Source: a bacterium
GTDB taxonomy: Bacteria > Verrucomicrobiota > Verrucomicrobiia > Chthoniobacterales > UBA6821
Length of the DNA: 64,000 bases
Direction of reading: 5' to 3'
Assembly: GCA_021849805.1 (NCBI GenBank)
Contig: JAJZSL010000001.1
Span: forward strand, 1 to 64,000
The notes beneath the pieces are model-generated. The model was not told the DNA's origin, did no database searches, and saw only the letters and a program-made list of their open reading frames with translations. The translations under genes were made by a program, and so were the position numbers. Below, piece by piece: positions 25,238-34,398 of this stretch (its first letter is position 1; each line of letters begins with the position of its first letter).

Positions 25238-25573
25238 CTATCCCGGTGGCCAAACTAGCTGGCGGCCTCCAAGGAGATGTACATGGAGGTGAGGAATTGT
25301 TTCTCCTCCCTCCGTTCCATTATTGATAACAATTCGGAACCCATGTTCTAGATTTTCTTCTCGAGCAATCTGAACAGCAGCCAAGAGTAGAGCCCCTAGC
25401 AATTGCTGATCAGCTTCTTTGGCTTGCTCAAGGCGAGCAATTGGTTTTTTAGGAACAATAAGGATATGAGTTGGAGCTTGTGGATGAATGTCGCGAAAGG
25501 CAATCCAATCTCTTTCTTCTTTGAGAATATCTGCTTGAAGTTCTCTGCTAATGATTTTTTCAAAAAGAGTCAT
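25238..25573 (-). CDS. HIT-family (histidine triad) nucleotide-binding protein, HinT-like
   Basis: The 111-residue protein has the complete HIT layout: an N-terminal LFEKIISRELQADIL, AFRDIHPQAPTHILIVPKKP in the middle, NNGTEGGETIPHLHVHLLGG with the catalytic HxHxH triad, and a terminal WPPG. It matches the HinT/PKCI branch, which hydrolyses AMP-lysine or adenosine phosphoramidates. All active-site histidines are intact. It lies just downstream of the insertion sequence and is on the same strand as the ATP-cone gene upstream. Confidence 0.95.
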   Translation of the reverse strand: MTLFEKIISRELQADILKEERDWIAFRDIHPQAPTHILIVPKKPIARLEQAKEADQQLLGALLLAAVQIAREENLEHGFRIVINNGTEGGETIPHLHVHLLGGRQLVWPPG

Positions 25574-25663
25574 ATGATTTTAGCTATGTCGCTGGTCCAT
25601 TTGATAGAAAAGTAGAAGACCCACGGAGACTATTCTTTCCTATAAAATGAAGTTGTATCATTC

Positions 25664-26236
25664 CTAAGAAAGCTCAATTTCAAGTTGCTTCTTCTTGTTT
25701 TGAGTAGAGAGCAGAGAAGAAGAACTCCATCTTCTTACGTACGTGACAATTTCATCATGTAGTGAATCACTCTGTCTAAGGCGAAGACGATGTTTGAGAA
25801 GACGTAAAGATGGTTTGAGATCTACAATTTCAAGACGCTGGCTACTTGATTGTGCAATTTTCTTGAGACGTTTTCCAAGAAGTTGAAAAAAGGCGAGTTC
25901 ATATCCTTCTCCAGCTTCTCGAACTAAGTCGAGAAGAGAGATCTGAATGGGAGGATCGGTTAAATAAAAATAAGTAGCGATATCATGATAATCTAAGGAG
26001 AGGAGGAGTCGTTTTATGATTTGCTCCAGTTCACGAAGTTCAATTACGGTCCCTTCAAACTCCTCTTGAAGATACGTAGTAAGAGCATTACTGATTTCCT
26101 GTGATAGAGACCAGTACTCTCGACCAGCACTTCTTGCAGCTTCCAGGAGAGAGTGAGTTATCCAGCCTCTATTAAAAAAAGCAGTTTGCCCAAAAGAAGT
26201 CATCACAAGTGGCATCTCTTCTCGAAGTGCAATCAT
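25664..26236 (-). CDS. Stand-alone ATP-cone-like protein near nrdR
   Basis: The 190-residue protein has an N-terminal region (about 10-95) that resembles an ATP-cone by pattern. It has a short beta-hairpin (LVMTSFGQTAFFNRGWI), then THSLLEAARSAGRE, helices with ISNALTTYLQEE and ELEQIIKRLLLSLDYHDIAT, and the final YFYL corresponding to the usual helix end. The basic nucleotide-binding K-R-D-G motif of true cones is replaced by TSFGQ, so nucleotide binding is doubtful. The C-terminal half is helical and basic with no recognised domain. It lies downstream of nrdR, itself an ATP-cone regulator, on the same strand. Function unknown; a regulatory link with NrdR or nucleotide metabolism is speculation. 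Confidence 0.6.
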   Translation of the reverse strand: MIALREEMPLVMTSFGQTAFFNRGWITHSLLEAARSAGREYWSLSQEISNALTTYLQEEFEGTVIELRELEQIIKRLLLSLDYHDIATYFYLTDPPIQISLLDLVREAGEGYELAFFQLLGKRLKKIAQSSSQRLEIVDLKPSLRLLKHRLRLRQSDSLHDEIVTYVRRWSSSSLLSTQNKKKQLEIELS

Positions 26237-26391
26237 AGAATATTTTTTCAGGGAGTAGCTTCAGAGAGTATTTAGCATGAAACAATTTAATACATCATAA
26301 TACATAAATGGAAGAAAGGCATGCTTAGAATTTTTGAAATTCTTGAGTTGAGATCTCTTCTTGCAAAGAATCACATGCTCACGATTAGGAA

Positions 26392-26868
26392 TCAGGATGA
26401 AGAATTTTCTTTGTTTGTTTGGTGATGGAGAGATTGAATCTCTTCTAAAAATTCTCCAACCTCTTCGAAAGCACGATACACCGAAGCATAGCGAACATAA
26501 GCGATAGGATCTTTTATACGAAGCTGCTCCATGACTGCATCGCCGATGAGCTTTGTAGAAATTTCATGCTGTTGTAGTGATTCGAGATGGTGCCCAATTT
26601 GAGTAACAATCTCTTCCATAGTTTCAATAGAAACGGGCCGTTTTTCAAATGCTTTCACTAAGCTGGAGAGGATTTTCTGGCGGTCAAAAATTTCCCGACG
26701 ACCATCTCGTTTAACGACTAAAATAGCAAGACGTTCTATTTCTTCATAAGTAGTGAAGCGATATTGGCAAATCAAACACTCTCGACGACGTCTAATGCTA
26801 TTCCCTTCTCTAGCAAGACGAGAATCAATGACTTTGTTATCGAGAGAACGACACTTGGGACAGAGCAT
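26392..26868 (-). CDS. nrdR: Transcriptional repressor NrdR
   Basis: The 158-residue protein is a full-length NrdR, which represses ribonucleotide reductase genes when bound to (d)ATP. The zinc ribbon (CPKC at 3-6 and CLIC at 31-34 with RRRRECLICQYRFTTYEE) is followed by the ATP-cone (about 46-136) with VVKRDGRREIFDRQKILSSL and YVRYASVYRAFEEVGEF. All zinc-binding cysteines and the KRDG motif are present. No ribonucleotide reductase gene is in this window. I could not identify NrdR boxes (tandem 16-mers) near it. Confidence 0.96.
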   Translation of the reverse strand: MLCPKCRSLDNKVIDSRLAREGNSIRRRRECLICQYRFTTYEEIERLAILVVKRDGRREIFDRQKILSSLVKAFEKRPVSIETMEEIVTQIGHHLESLQQHEISTKLIGDAVMEQLRIKDPIAYVRYASVYRAFEEVGEFLEEIQSLHHQTNKENSSS

Positions 26869-27081
26869 AATAGGAGTGAATCTATGTTACTATAGTCTAT
26901 TGAATTGATTGGATCATACTAGAAGTCTTTTTCTTCTTCAGAGTAAAGATTTCTGAAATTCGCTTGGAGGAAATATATCTCGAAAAGATATTTTTAGAGA
27001 GAGCACACCTGCAGATTTGCCCTTAGAAAAAATGATGACACTTTTTGTAGGCACTTTTCAATGGGAGAGGCTAGAGATTTC

Positions 27082-27155
27082 CGGAGTCGACGGGGCTCGA
27101 ACCCGCAACCCCCGCCGTGACAGGGCGGTGCTCTAACCAATTGAGCTACGACTCC
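27082..27155 (-). tRNA. tRNA-Asp (anticodon GUC)
   Basis: On the minus strand the acceptor stem pairs GGAGTCG with CGACTCC, followed by discriminator G. The D-arm carries AGCTCAATTGGTTAGAGC. The anticodon stem is CCGCC/GGCGG with loop CTGTCAC, giving GTC. The T-arm is GCGGG-TTCGAGC-CCCGT (one mismatch-tolerant pairing). CCA is not encoded. It sits in the intergenic region between the divergent nrdR and ubiD genes. Confidence 0.97.
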
Positions 27156-27294
27156 TTGAAAATCTAGAAGGAAGGGAGAATATCATCCATGCATTCCCCG
27201 TGGGAGCAATCTTATTTTTTAAAAACTGCCAAATTTTTTAAATATGGTTCTTCTAAAACATCTCTTCTTTGATACACAATGCTAATTTTTGCTT

Positions 27295-28779
27295 ATGTCT
27301 TATTGTTCACTTGCTGATTTTGTAACAGCTTTGGAGCGGGCTGGTGAGCTTTCTCGTATCAGCTTACCGGTAGCCACAGAACTTCAAATTACTGAATTGG
27401 CTAACCGCGAAATGAAAAGTCCAGGTGGAGGAAAAGCTCTCTTATTTGAAAAACCAACGATTCATGGGACCGTTTCTGCTTTTCCACTGCTCATCAATGC
27501 TATGGGTTCACATAAACGCATGGCAATGACCTTAGGCTTAAACTCTGTTGATGAGTTAGCAGAAGAGCTTGAATTACTCATGAAAGCAAAGCCTCCTCAA
27601 ACATTTCGTGATGGATGGAGCTTACTGCGCCAGGGAATCAATCTGCTCCATGCTCGTCCACGTCATAGAAAACATGGCTCTGCCCAAGAGGTCGTTCATT
27701 TGATGAGCAATCCAGAAGATTCTTTTTCACTGCATCATCTTCCCATTCTTCAATGTTGGCCAGAGGATGGAGGACGATTTCTCACGCTACCAACAGTCTA
27801 TACGCAAGATCCTGATACTGGAGTACGAAATGTGGGGATGTATCGAATGCAAGTCTATGATGGTTCTAGTACTGGAATGCATTGGCAAATTCATAAAGTA
27901 GCAGCACGTCACGGCAAGCGCTACTATGAGCGAGGAGAACCAATGCCAGTAGCAGTGGCGCTAGGAGGTGATCCAATATTTCCCTTTTCAGCAATGGCTC
28001 CTCTTCCTGATGGAATTGATGAAATTCTCTTTGCTGGTTATGCTCGCAAACGTTCTGTTGAACTTCTCTCTTGTCTGACAGTACCACTGGAGGTCCCAGC
28101 GGAAAGTGATTTTATCATTGAAGGTTTTGTACATCCCTCTGAAAGCAAGGCTGAGGGACCTTTTGGAGATCATACAGGATTTTACACTCCAGTGGATGAG
28201 TATCCTGTTTTCCGTGTGACTGCCATTACACATCGACACAATGCTATCTATCCAGCAACAATTGTAGGAGTTCCTCCCATGGAAGATTTTTATATGGGGC
28301 ATGCTGCTGTGAGAATTTTTCTTCCTATTTTTAAAATGAATTTCCCTGAAATTGTCGATATGGCTCTTCCTGCAGAAGGCGTTTTTCATAATCTTGTTTT
28401 TGTGAGTATTCGTAAGCAATATCCATGGCAAGCCTTTAAGGTAATGCATGGTCTCTGGGGAATGGGTCAAATGATGTTCTCTAAATACATCATCGTTGTG
28501 GATGAGGACTGTGATGTTCAGAATACTTCGGAAGTTCTCTTTCGCTTTTGTGCTAATACTGATCCACAACGTGATAGCATCATGACTAAGAATCCAAGTG
28601 ATAGCCTGGATCATGCTCCAAGTATTGCCAACTTAGGATCGCACATGGGATTTGATGCAACACGTAAGCTTCCATCAGAAGGATACAAGCGCAATTGGCC
28701 CGAACTTGTTAAGATGGATCCCAGTGTTGTTACTTGGGCTGATCAATTTATCGCTTCGTTGAGACAATCAGCGTCATGA
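27295..28779 (+). CDS. ubiD: UbiD-family prenylated-FMN-dependent decarboxylase
   Basis: The ~494-residue protein matches UbiD along its length: an N-terminal region with REMKSPGGGKALLFE, then GMYRMQVYDGSSTGMHWQ (prFMN/metal binding), the catalytic segment SKAEGPFGDHTGFYTPVDEY and the conserved VGVPPMEDFYMGHA, and IIVVDEDCDVQNTSEVLF. UbiD removes the carboxyl group of a polyprenyl-hydroxybenzoate or a related aromatic acid in quinone biosynthesis, using prenylated FMN made by UbiX. No ubiX lies in this window. I use the ATG at 27295 rather than a TTG six bases upstream. Whether it serves ubiquinone or menaquinone synthesis cannot be settled here. Confidence 0.93.
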   Translation: MSYCSLADFVTALERAGELSRISLPVATELQITELANREMKSPGGGKALLFEKPTIHGTVSAFPLLINAMGSHKRMAMTLGLNSVDELAEELELLMKAKPPQTFRDGWSLLRQGINLLHARPRHRKHGSAQEVVHLMSNPEDSFSLHHLPILQCWPEDGGRFLTLPTVYTQDPDTGVRNVGMYRMQVYDGSSTGMHWQIHKVAARHGKRYYERGEPMPVAVALGGDPIFPFSAMAPLPDGIDEILFAGYARKRSVELLSCLTVPLEVPAESDFIIEGFVHPSESKAEGPFGDHTGFYTPVDEYPVFRVTAITHRHNAIYPATIVGVPPMEDFYMGHAAVRIFLPIFKMNFPEIVDMALPAEGVFHNLVFVSIRKQYPWQAFKVMHGLWGMGQMMFSKYIIVVDEDCDVQNTSEVLFRFCANTDPQRDSIMTKNPSDSLDHAPSIANLGSHMGFDATRKLPSEGYKRNWPELVKMDPSVVTWADQFIASLRQSAS

Positions 28780-28820
28780 GTAAAAAAGCTAAGACCTCGA
28801 TGAGTTCGAAGTTCTATTCA

Positions 28821-28885
28821 GTAGCATTTTCACTAAAGTTGTAGCTTCATATTGTGGCGTCACTTCGTCACTTGAGTCCTCGAGC
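28821..28885 (-). pseudogene. Short decayed remnant related to the pseudogene at 55431-55638
   Basis: The 270 bases between ubiD and gltA hold no intact gene. Reading the minus strand, about 63 bases align with 55554-55617 read on the plus strand at roughly three-quarters identity, with the common words GCATTTTCACTAAA, TTGTAGC and GGCGTCA on this strand's complement. Translated, it keeps SYNFSENA but has several in-frame stops. I read it as a much-decayed copy of the same gene. The rest of the stretch shows nothing I recognise. Confidence 0.4.
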
Positions 28886-29049
28886 AGGAAATAGCTTCCC
28901 TGTGTGGTGCTCAAAGCTTCGAGTATCTCTCAGAGAGAAGAGTTCCACATTTCTTATTCCTGGTAGTCCAGCGACTATAAGATTTTTTCAAAAAGCTCCA
29001 GAGATGATAAGAGCTACAAAATAAAGGCAGTTTTTGTAGATAATGTTAT

Positions 29050-30189
29050 TTATCGTTGACTAATTGGAAGAACTTTTCGTCCTTTTGGAGGTCCAATATA
29101 CTTGCTAAGTGGACGATAGATTCTGTTATCTTTAAGCTGTTCTAGAACATGAGCCGTCCAGCCTGCAGAGCGAGCAATTGAGAAGACGGGAGTAAACATG
29201 TCAGTTGGTAATCCAAGTGAATAGTAAACAATAGCAGAATAAAAATCGACATTAGCATTGAGCCCTTTCTTTTCTTTCATATAGTGAGCAATGGATTCTG
29301 CCATCTTCATCCATTTTGTTTCACCAAGACGTTCACACATTTGGATACCCATAGTACGGAGGTGAGGAGCACGTGGATCAAGTGTTCGATAAACACGATG
29401 TCCAATTCCCATAATTTTCTTTTTCTCAGAAAGTGCCTTTTCAAGCCAGGGAATAACAGCTGCTTCATGAGCGATTTCTTGAAGCATATGAATGACTCCT
29501 TCATTAGCACCTCCATGCAGAGGTCCTTTCAGTGTGCCAATAGCCGAAGTTATTGCTGAGTAAATATCAGTGAGCGTTGAAATGGTCACTCTTGCTGAAA
29601 ATGTAGAAGCATTCATTCCATGATCGGCATGCAGGACGTAGCAAACATCGAGAGTTTCGGCTGCTTCTGCTGTAGGGAGTTCTCCTTGAAGTAAGTAGAG
29701 AAAATGCTCAGCCTCGGTTAATTCTTTGATGATAGGAGGGAAGCTTTTTCCTTGACGAGCTCGATGATAATAGGCAGCAATAACACTGATTTTAGCAGTA
29801 ATCGAAGCAGCTCGATGAAGATTCAGAGAGATTGTTTCCTCTAAAGAGTCTCTCGATCCTTCAAGATCATAGAGTCCTAGCATGGAGATGGCAGTACGAA
29901 TGACATCAATGGGATTAGCCTTCTTGGGAGCTGTGCGAAGAAAATGGAGAATCCCTTCTGGGAGCTCACGCTCATTTGCTAACTCATCATGTAAGAGTAG
30001 CAATTCTTTGGCTGTAGGAAGTCTGCCATGCCAGAGCAAATGAATAATTTCCTCAAAGCTTACTTCTCCAGCAAGGTCATTGATATTGTACCCCTCATAA
30101 AGAAGGACTCCTTCTTCTCCTAAGACGTCACTAAGAGAAGTGCTATTGGCAATAATTCCTTCAAGTCCTTTGGCAATCATAGTTGTCAT
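29050..30189 (-). CDS. gltA: Citrate synthase
   Basis: The 379-residue enzyme condenses oxaloacetate and acetyl-CoA in the first TCA-cycle step. Catalytic segments are VLHADHGMNASTFSARV with its histidine, GGANEGVIHML, GIGHRVYRTLDPRAPHL and NANVDFYSAIVYYSLG, carrying the aspartate. The short length and the GIGHRVY sequence place it with the dimeric (CitZ/GltA2-type) citrate and methylcitrate synthases. It lacks the N-terminal domain of the hexameric E. coli type, so allosteric NADH inhibition is unlikely. It is the last gene of sucC-sucD-gltA, nine bases after sucD. The grouping argues for citrate rather than methylcitrate synthase. Confidence 0.96.
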   Translation of the reverse strand: MTTMIAKGLEGIIANSTSLSDVLGEEGVLLYEGYNINDLAGEVSFEEIIHLLWHGRLPTAKELLLLHDELANERELPEGILHFLRTAPKKANPIDVIRTAISMLGLYDLEGSRDSLEETISLNLHRAASITAKISVIAAYYHRARQGKSFPPIIKELTEAEHFLYLLQGELPTAEAAETLDVCYVLHADHGMNASTFSARVTISTLTDIYSAITSAIGTLKGPLHGGANEGVIHMLQEIAHEAAVIPWLEKALSEKKKIMGIGHRVYRTLDPRAPHLRTMGIQMCERLGETKWMKMAESIAHYMKEKKGLNANVDFYSAIVYYSLGLPTDMFTPVFSIARSAGWTAHVLEQLKDNRIYRPLSKYIGPPKGRKVLPISQR

Positions 30190-30198
30190 GACAGTTTC

Positions 30199-31086
30199 TT
30201 AATTTTTACCGAGTAGGGGTAGAAGTGTCGTAGCAATATCAGCAGGACTCTGGGCAACAGCGATGCCAGCAGCAAGCAGAGCTTCTTTTTTCTCCTGAGC
30301 AGTTCCACTTCCTTGTTGGATAATAGCTCCTGCATGGCCCATACGACGTCCTTGAGGTGCCGTAGTGCCAGCTATAAAAGCAACAATTGGCTTTCGACAT
30401 TCTGCTCTAGCCCAGAGAGCAGCCTCTTCTTCTTCAGAGCCTCCAATCTCTCCAATCATAATGATGGCTTCTGTTGCTGGATCATCATTGAAAAGACGTA
30501 ATGCATCTTGATGTGTAATACCATGAATGGGATCTCCTCCAATACCGAGGCAAGTTGATTGGCCAAGCCCTCTGGAAGAGAGCTGCCAGACTGCTTCGTA
30601 GGTCAAGGTTCCTGAACGTGAAACGACTCCAATGGATCCTTGTTGATGAATGTAAGCAGGCATGATTCCTATTTTACAAACTCCTGGAGTAATAATGCCT
30701 GGACAGTTTGGACCAATGAGGGTTGATTTTTTAGCGGGAGATTGAGCAAGTATTTTCTTCACACGCATCATATCGTGCACTGGTATTCCCTCAGTAATAC
30801 AAACAATTAATTCAATACCTGCCTGGGCAGCTTCTAAAATAGCATCTGCAGCTAGTGCTGCAGGTACAAAAATCATCGTTGCATTGCATCCTGTCTCTTC
30901 ACGTGCCTGACTAACAGTATCAAAAATTGGAATCGATTTTTCAAAAAAATCACCACCACGTCCAGGAGTCACTCCAGCTACAACCCTTGTTCCATAGTCA
31001 CAACAAGCACGAGTATGGAAAGCTCCTGCTTTTCCTGTGATTCCTTGAACGAGCAATCGTGTGTTCTTATCGACTAAAATAGACAT
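30199..31086 (-). CDS. sucD: Succinyl-CoA synthetase alpha subunit
   Basis: The 295-residue alpha subunit carries the CoA-binding Rossmann domain ([26 protein letters not shown]), [12 protein letters not shown], and the phosphohistidine loop [21 protein letters not shown], of which the H in GHAGAI is phosphorylated. It forms a heterodimer or tetramer with SucC and makes succinate plus ATP or GTP from succinyl-CoA. The length and motifs are standard. The gene lies 68 bases after sucC. Confidence 0.97.
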   Translation of the reverse strand: MSILVDKNTRLLVQGITGKAGAFHTRACCDYGTRVVAGVTPGRGGDFFEKSIPIFDTVSQAREETGCNATMIFVPAALAADAILEAAQAGIELIVCITEGIPVHDMMRVKKILAQSPAKKSTLIGPNCPGIITPGVCKIGIMPAYIHQQGSIGVVSRSGTLTYEAVWQLSSRGLGQSTCLGIGGDPIHGITHQDALRLFNDDPATEAIIMIGEIGGSEEEEAALWARAECRKPIVAFIAGTTAPQGRRMGHAGAIIQQGSGTAQEKKEALLAAGIAVAQSPADIATTLLPLLGKN

Positions 31087-31154
31087 GGAGTGAAAGTAAG
31101 CAAAAAATATTATCGTGTGCTAATACAAAAGTGAAGCGCAACACGGAGAGATTC

Positions 31155-32336
31155 TTAACAAGCTAGCTCTTTGGCTCTCATGGCTGCTTCTCTTAGATCG
31201 TGGGCAGTGTGAAGAGCTAGAGAGGATTCTTGAAGCAGTTTCTTTCCTTTTTCTACATTAGTCCCTTCTAATCTAACAACTAATGGAATGGTCAGCTTGC
31301 TAGTGTTAAAAGCACTGATAATTCCCTCTGCAATCAGATCACAGTGCATGATGCCGCCAAAAATGTTGACCAAAATGACTTTGACTTTTGGATCTTTGGA
31401 AAGAATGTTAAAAGCTTCTTTGATTTGCTCTTGGCTGGCTCCCCCTCCTATATCAAGAAAATTAGCTGGTTCTCCACCATAGTGCTTAATAATGTCCATG
31501 GTGGCCATGGCCAAACCAGCACCATTGACTAAACAGGCAATATTTCCATCAAGTCCTACATAGTTGAGGCCAGCTGAAGAAGCAGCAACTTCGCGAGGAT
31601 CCTCCTCACTGAAATCACGCATAGAAGCAATTTTTGGATGGCGAAAGAGAGCGCTTTCATCAAAGCTGAGTTTGGCATCAAGAGCTAAGACTTCTCCAGA
31701 TGACGTCAACACTAAGGGATTGACTTCTACCATCATGCATTCCAGTTCAATAAACAAACGATAAAGATTAGTAATCAGAGTGCTAGCTTGAAGAAGCTGC
31801 TTGCCACGGAAACCTAGGCAATGAGCTAGAGAACGGCTTTGATAAGCTTGTAAGCCAAAAAGAGGATGGATTGTTTCACGCCTAATTGCTTCAGGTGCTC
31901 GATGAGCTACCGATTCAATATCAACTCCTCCTTCTCTACTAACAACGATAACTGGTGCCTCCTTGTTACGATCGAGAAGAATAGCGAGGTAAAACTCCTG
32001 GACAATATCAACTGATTGAGCAACGAGCAATTTTTCGACGAGTCGACCTTCTGGTCCTGTTTGATTCGTTACAAGAATATTCTGAAGCATTCTCTGAGCA
32101 ACTTCCAGAGCCTCTTCCATGCTTTTGAGTACATGAACTCCACCGGAAAATCCATCTTTAAAGATTCCTCTGCCTCGTCCTCCAGCATGAATCTGAGCTT
32201 TGAGAACGACTTCTTGTGATGAGAATGTTGAAATAATATTCTTCACCTCTTCACATGTAGTTGCTAGAGAGCCTTGGGAAGTTGCCACCCCAAAAAGTTC
32301 AAATAGTTCTTTTGCTTGGTATTCGTGAATATTCAT
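31155..32336 (-). CDS. sucC: Succinyl-CoA synthetase beta subunit
   Basis: The 393-residue beta subunit has the ATP-grasp nucleotide-binding domain: MNIHEYQAKELFELFGV at the start, QIHAGGRGRGIFKDGFSGGV, MVEVNPLVLTSSGEVLALDAK. The C-terminal CoA-ligase domain contains LVNGAGLAMATMDIIKHYGG, FLDIGGGAS and VNIFGGIMHCDLIAEGI. It binds ADP or GDP and succinate in the TCA cycle. It heads the minus-strand operon sucC-sucD-gltA. All motifs are intact. Confidence 0.97.
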   Translation of the reverse strand: MNIHEYQAKELFELFGVATSQGSLATTCEEVKNIISTFSSQEVVLKAQIHAGGRGRGIFKDGFSGGVHVLKSMEEALEVAQRMLQNILVTNQTGPEGRLVEKLLVAQSVDIVQEFYLAILLDRNKEAPVIVVSREGGVDIESVAHRAPEAIRRETIHPLFGLQAYQSRSLAHCLGFRGKQLLQASTLITNLYRLFIELECMMVEVNPLVLTSSGEVLALDAKLSFDESALFRHPKIASMRDFSEEDPREVAASSAGLNYVGLDGNIACLVNGAGLAMATMDIIKHYGGEPANFLDIGGGASQEQIKEAFNILSKDPKVKVILVNIFGGIMHCDLIAEGIISAFNTSKLTIPLVVRLEGTNVEKGKKLLQESSLALHTAHDLREAAMRAKELAC

Positions 32337-32396
32337 AAAGCAATGAACTTATCGAATCATTTCTCTGTAGGAAAGCGCACAAATGGAAAATATCTT

Positions 32397-34343
32397 TTAC
32401 TCAATTACTCCGGTTTCATAATGACTGGCTGGAGAAGATTGCATAAGGTCAATCCAAATTGGAAGTGCCAGTTCAGCTCCATAGCCTCCTCGTATAATTG
32501 TTTTTGGGTGATCAAAACCAACCCAAACACCACAAGTAAGACCTTTGGTGAAGCCAAGAAACCAAGCATCAAAAAAATGATCTGTTGTTCCAGTCTTGCC
32601 CGCAGCAATCTGATGAAAACCTAGAGCAGCAGCACGAGCAGCTGTTCCTTCCGTAAGAACTTTTTCTAGAAGTGTTACTGTGGTGCGTGTGGCGCTAGGG
32701 TCAAGCACTGGCAAGCGCCCTCGTGTTGCTAAGAAAAGAATTTTTCCATCTGCATCTCTGACTTCTTCAATCAAGTGAGGTTGCAATCGTTCTCCTCCTG
32801 TGGCAAGAGCTGTATACGCAGCAGTAAGGTTACGCAACGTCGATTCAAAACTTCCCAAGCAAAGAGAGGGGTAGGGTAGAATTTTTTCAGCAAGACCTAA
32901 GCGTTGCATACTATCAGCAATATCATCTAAACCAGCCCTCAATCCAATACGAACACTCATTGTATTGCGTGAATGAATAAGCCCGTAGCTTGCCGGTAGT
33001 AGTCCTTGAAAAGTTCCATCACTATTTTGAGGATTATAGGTTTTAAATCTTTCTGGAAGATCAGCTGGAGTTAATTGCTGATCACTAACTAAGGAATCTG
33101 GAGTCATTCCTTTCCTGAAAGCCTCTACATAGACAAATGGCTTAGCAGCAGAACCAACTTGACGTTGAGCTGTTGTTGCACGGTTATACTTGCTCATTTT
33201 ATAGTCTCGACCTCCTACAATTGCTACAATGCCTCCACTGCTGTTCTCAATAGCAAGAAGAGCAGCTTGCAGTGGCTCTTTCTTTTTTGAGGGAAGATGC
33301 TCCTCCTCTTTTTTTCCATAGATTTTTCTAAGAGCATGTTGACTTTTAAAATCACTTCTAGATTCAATTTCTAAAAGATTTTTTGAGACTGCTTTTTCCG
33401 CTGCAAGTTGTAGTCCTGCGTCAATAGTGCTCATGATGTGAAGCGGCCCAGATCCGATTTTTTCTGGTGGAAGAACTTGAGTTAGTTCATGGAGAATAGC
33501 ATCAAGAGCCCAGCTATTTTGGAAACGAAGAAAACGATTTGTAGGAGAGGGGATTTTTTCACGCAAAGCTTGCTTTTCCTCTTCAGGAGTAATCAGAGAG
33601 AGTTCCTTCATTCTTTTGAGGACAATGGCTTCCTGTTGTAGAGCTCCTGGGAGGTTGTTGTAGGGAGAGAGATGGTTAGGACTGCGTATCAGTCCCGCAA
33701 GAAGAGCTCCTTGAGCTAAGGTCATCTGAGAAGCAGAACAGCCAAAATAAGCTTGACTTGCAGCTTCTACACCATAGAGACCAGGTCCAAAATAAATTCG
33801 ATTCATGTAGAGCTCCAAAATTTTTTCTTTGGAGAGTTCTGTTTCAATACGAAATGCCATGGCCGCTTCCAAGAGTTTACGATGAAAGGTATGTCCTCCA
33901 AGTGGAAAACTATTACGAGCTAGTTGTTGAGTGATAGTACTCCCTCCTTCTTTAATGCTACCAAGGAGAAGATTTCGAATAAGAGCACGCCCAATACCAA
34001 TGGGATCTATACCGCGATGTTCATAAAAACGAGCATCTTCACGACTAATGAGAGCATTGATAAAGTAATTAGATACCTTATCAAAAGGAACGATTTGTCG
34101 ATTTTCTCCACCGGCAAGACCATAGATTGCTCCTTCTCGATCATAGATAATCGAGCGCTGAGACATCTGTGTAATTTTAGAAAGATCAAATGTAAGTGCC
34201 CAAAGATAGTAAAATCCAGCAATGAGCATCCAAAGCAGAATGATTGCTAGAAGAAATCGGAAAAAAAGAAAGAAATAGAAAAATCGGTTTCTTTTCTTAG
34301 GAATAGATCGACGACGACTATTTCTTGAATGCATAGAAGACAA
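32397..34343 (-). CDS. mrcA: Class A penicillin-binding protein (PBP1-type glycosyltransferase/transpeptidase)
   Basis: The 648-residue bifunctional enzyme synthesises peptidoglycan from lipid II outside the inner membrane. A basic N-terminus precedes a membrane anchor (about 21-47). The GT51 domain (about 60-235) holds SREDARFYEHRGIDPIGIG and EGGSTITQQLARN. The transpeptidase domain has the active-site serine in GSAAKPFVYVEAF, the SRNTMS motif and the KTGTTDHFFDAWFLGF motif. The compact length fits PBP1A-like enzymes outside Enterobacteria. It lies downstream of and divergent from trmD. All catalytic motifs are present. Confidence 0.95.
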   Translation of the reverse strand: MSSMHSRNSRRRSIPKKRNRFFYFFLFFRFLLAIILLWMLIAGFYYLWALTFDLSKITQMSQRSIIYDREGAIYGLAGGENRQIVPFDKVSNYFINALISREDARFYEHRGIDPIGIGRALIRNLLLGSIKEGGSTITQQLARNSFPLGGHTFHRKLLEAAMAFRIETELSKEKILELYMNRIYFGPGLYGVEAASQAYFGCSASQMTLAQGALLAGLIRSPNHLSPYNNLPGALQQEAIVLKRMKELSLITPEEEKQALREKIPSPTNRFLRFQNSWALDAILHELTQVLPPEKIGSGPLHIMSTIDAGLQLAAEKAVSKNLLEIESRSDFKSQHALRKIYGKKEEEHLPSKKKEPLQAALLAIENSSGGIVAIVGGRDYKMSKYNRATTAQRQVGSAAKPFVYVEAFRKGMTPDSLVSDQQLTPADLPERFKTYNPQNSDGTFQGLLPASYGLIHSRNTMSVRIGLRAGLDDIADSMQRLGLAEKILPYPSLCLGSFESTLRNLTAAYTALATGGERLQPHLIEEVRDADGKILFLATRGRLPVLDPSATRTTVTLLEKVLTEGTAARAAALGFHQIAAGKTGTTDHFFDAWFLGFTKGLTCGVWVGFDHPKTIIRGGYGAELALPIWIDLMQSSPASHYETGVIE

Positions 34344-34398
34344 AGAAAGCGATTCTACGCTACAATAAGATGCAATGACCAGTTCAACTACGAAGCTG

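Noticed and set aside
27988-28614. A 208-residue open frame antisense to ubiD
   Set aside because: It lies fully inside ubiD on the other strand. Its product has no domain and an unusual composition, as expected for a shadow frame.
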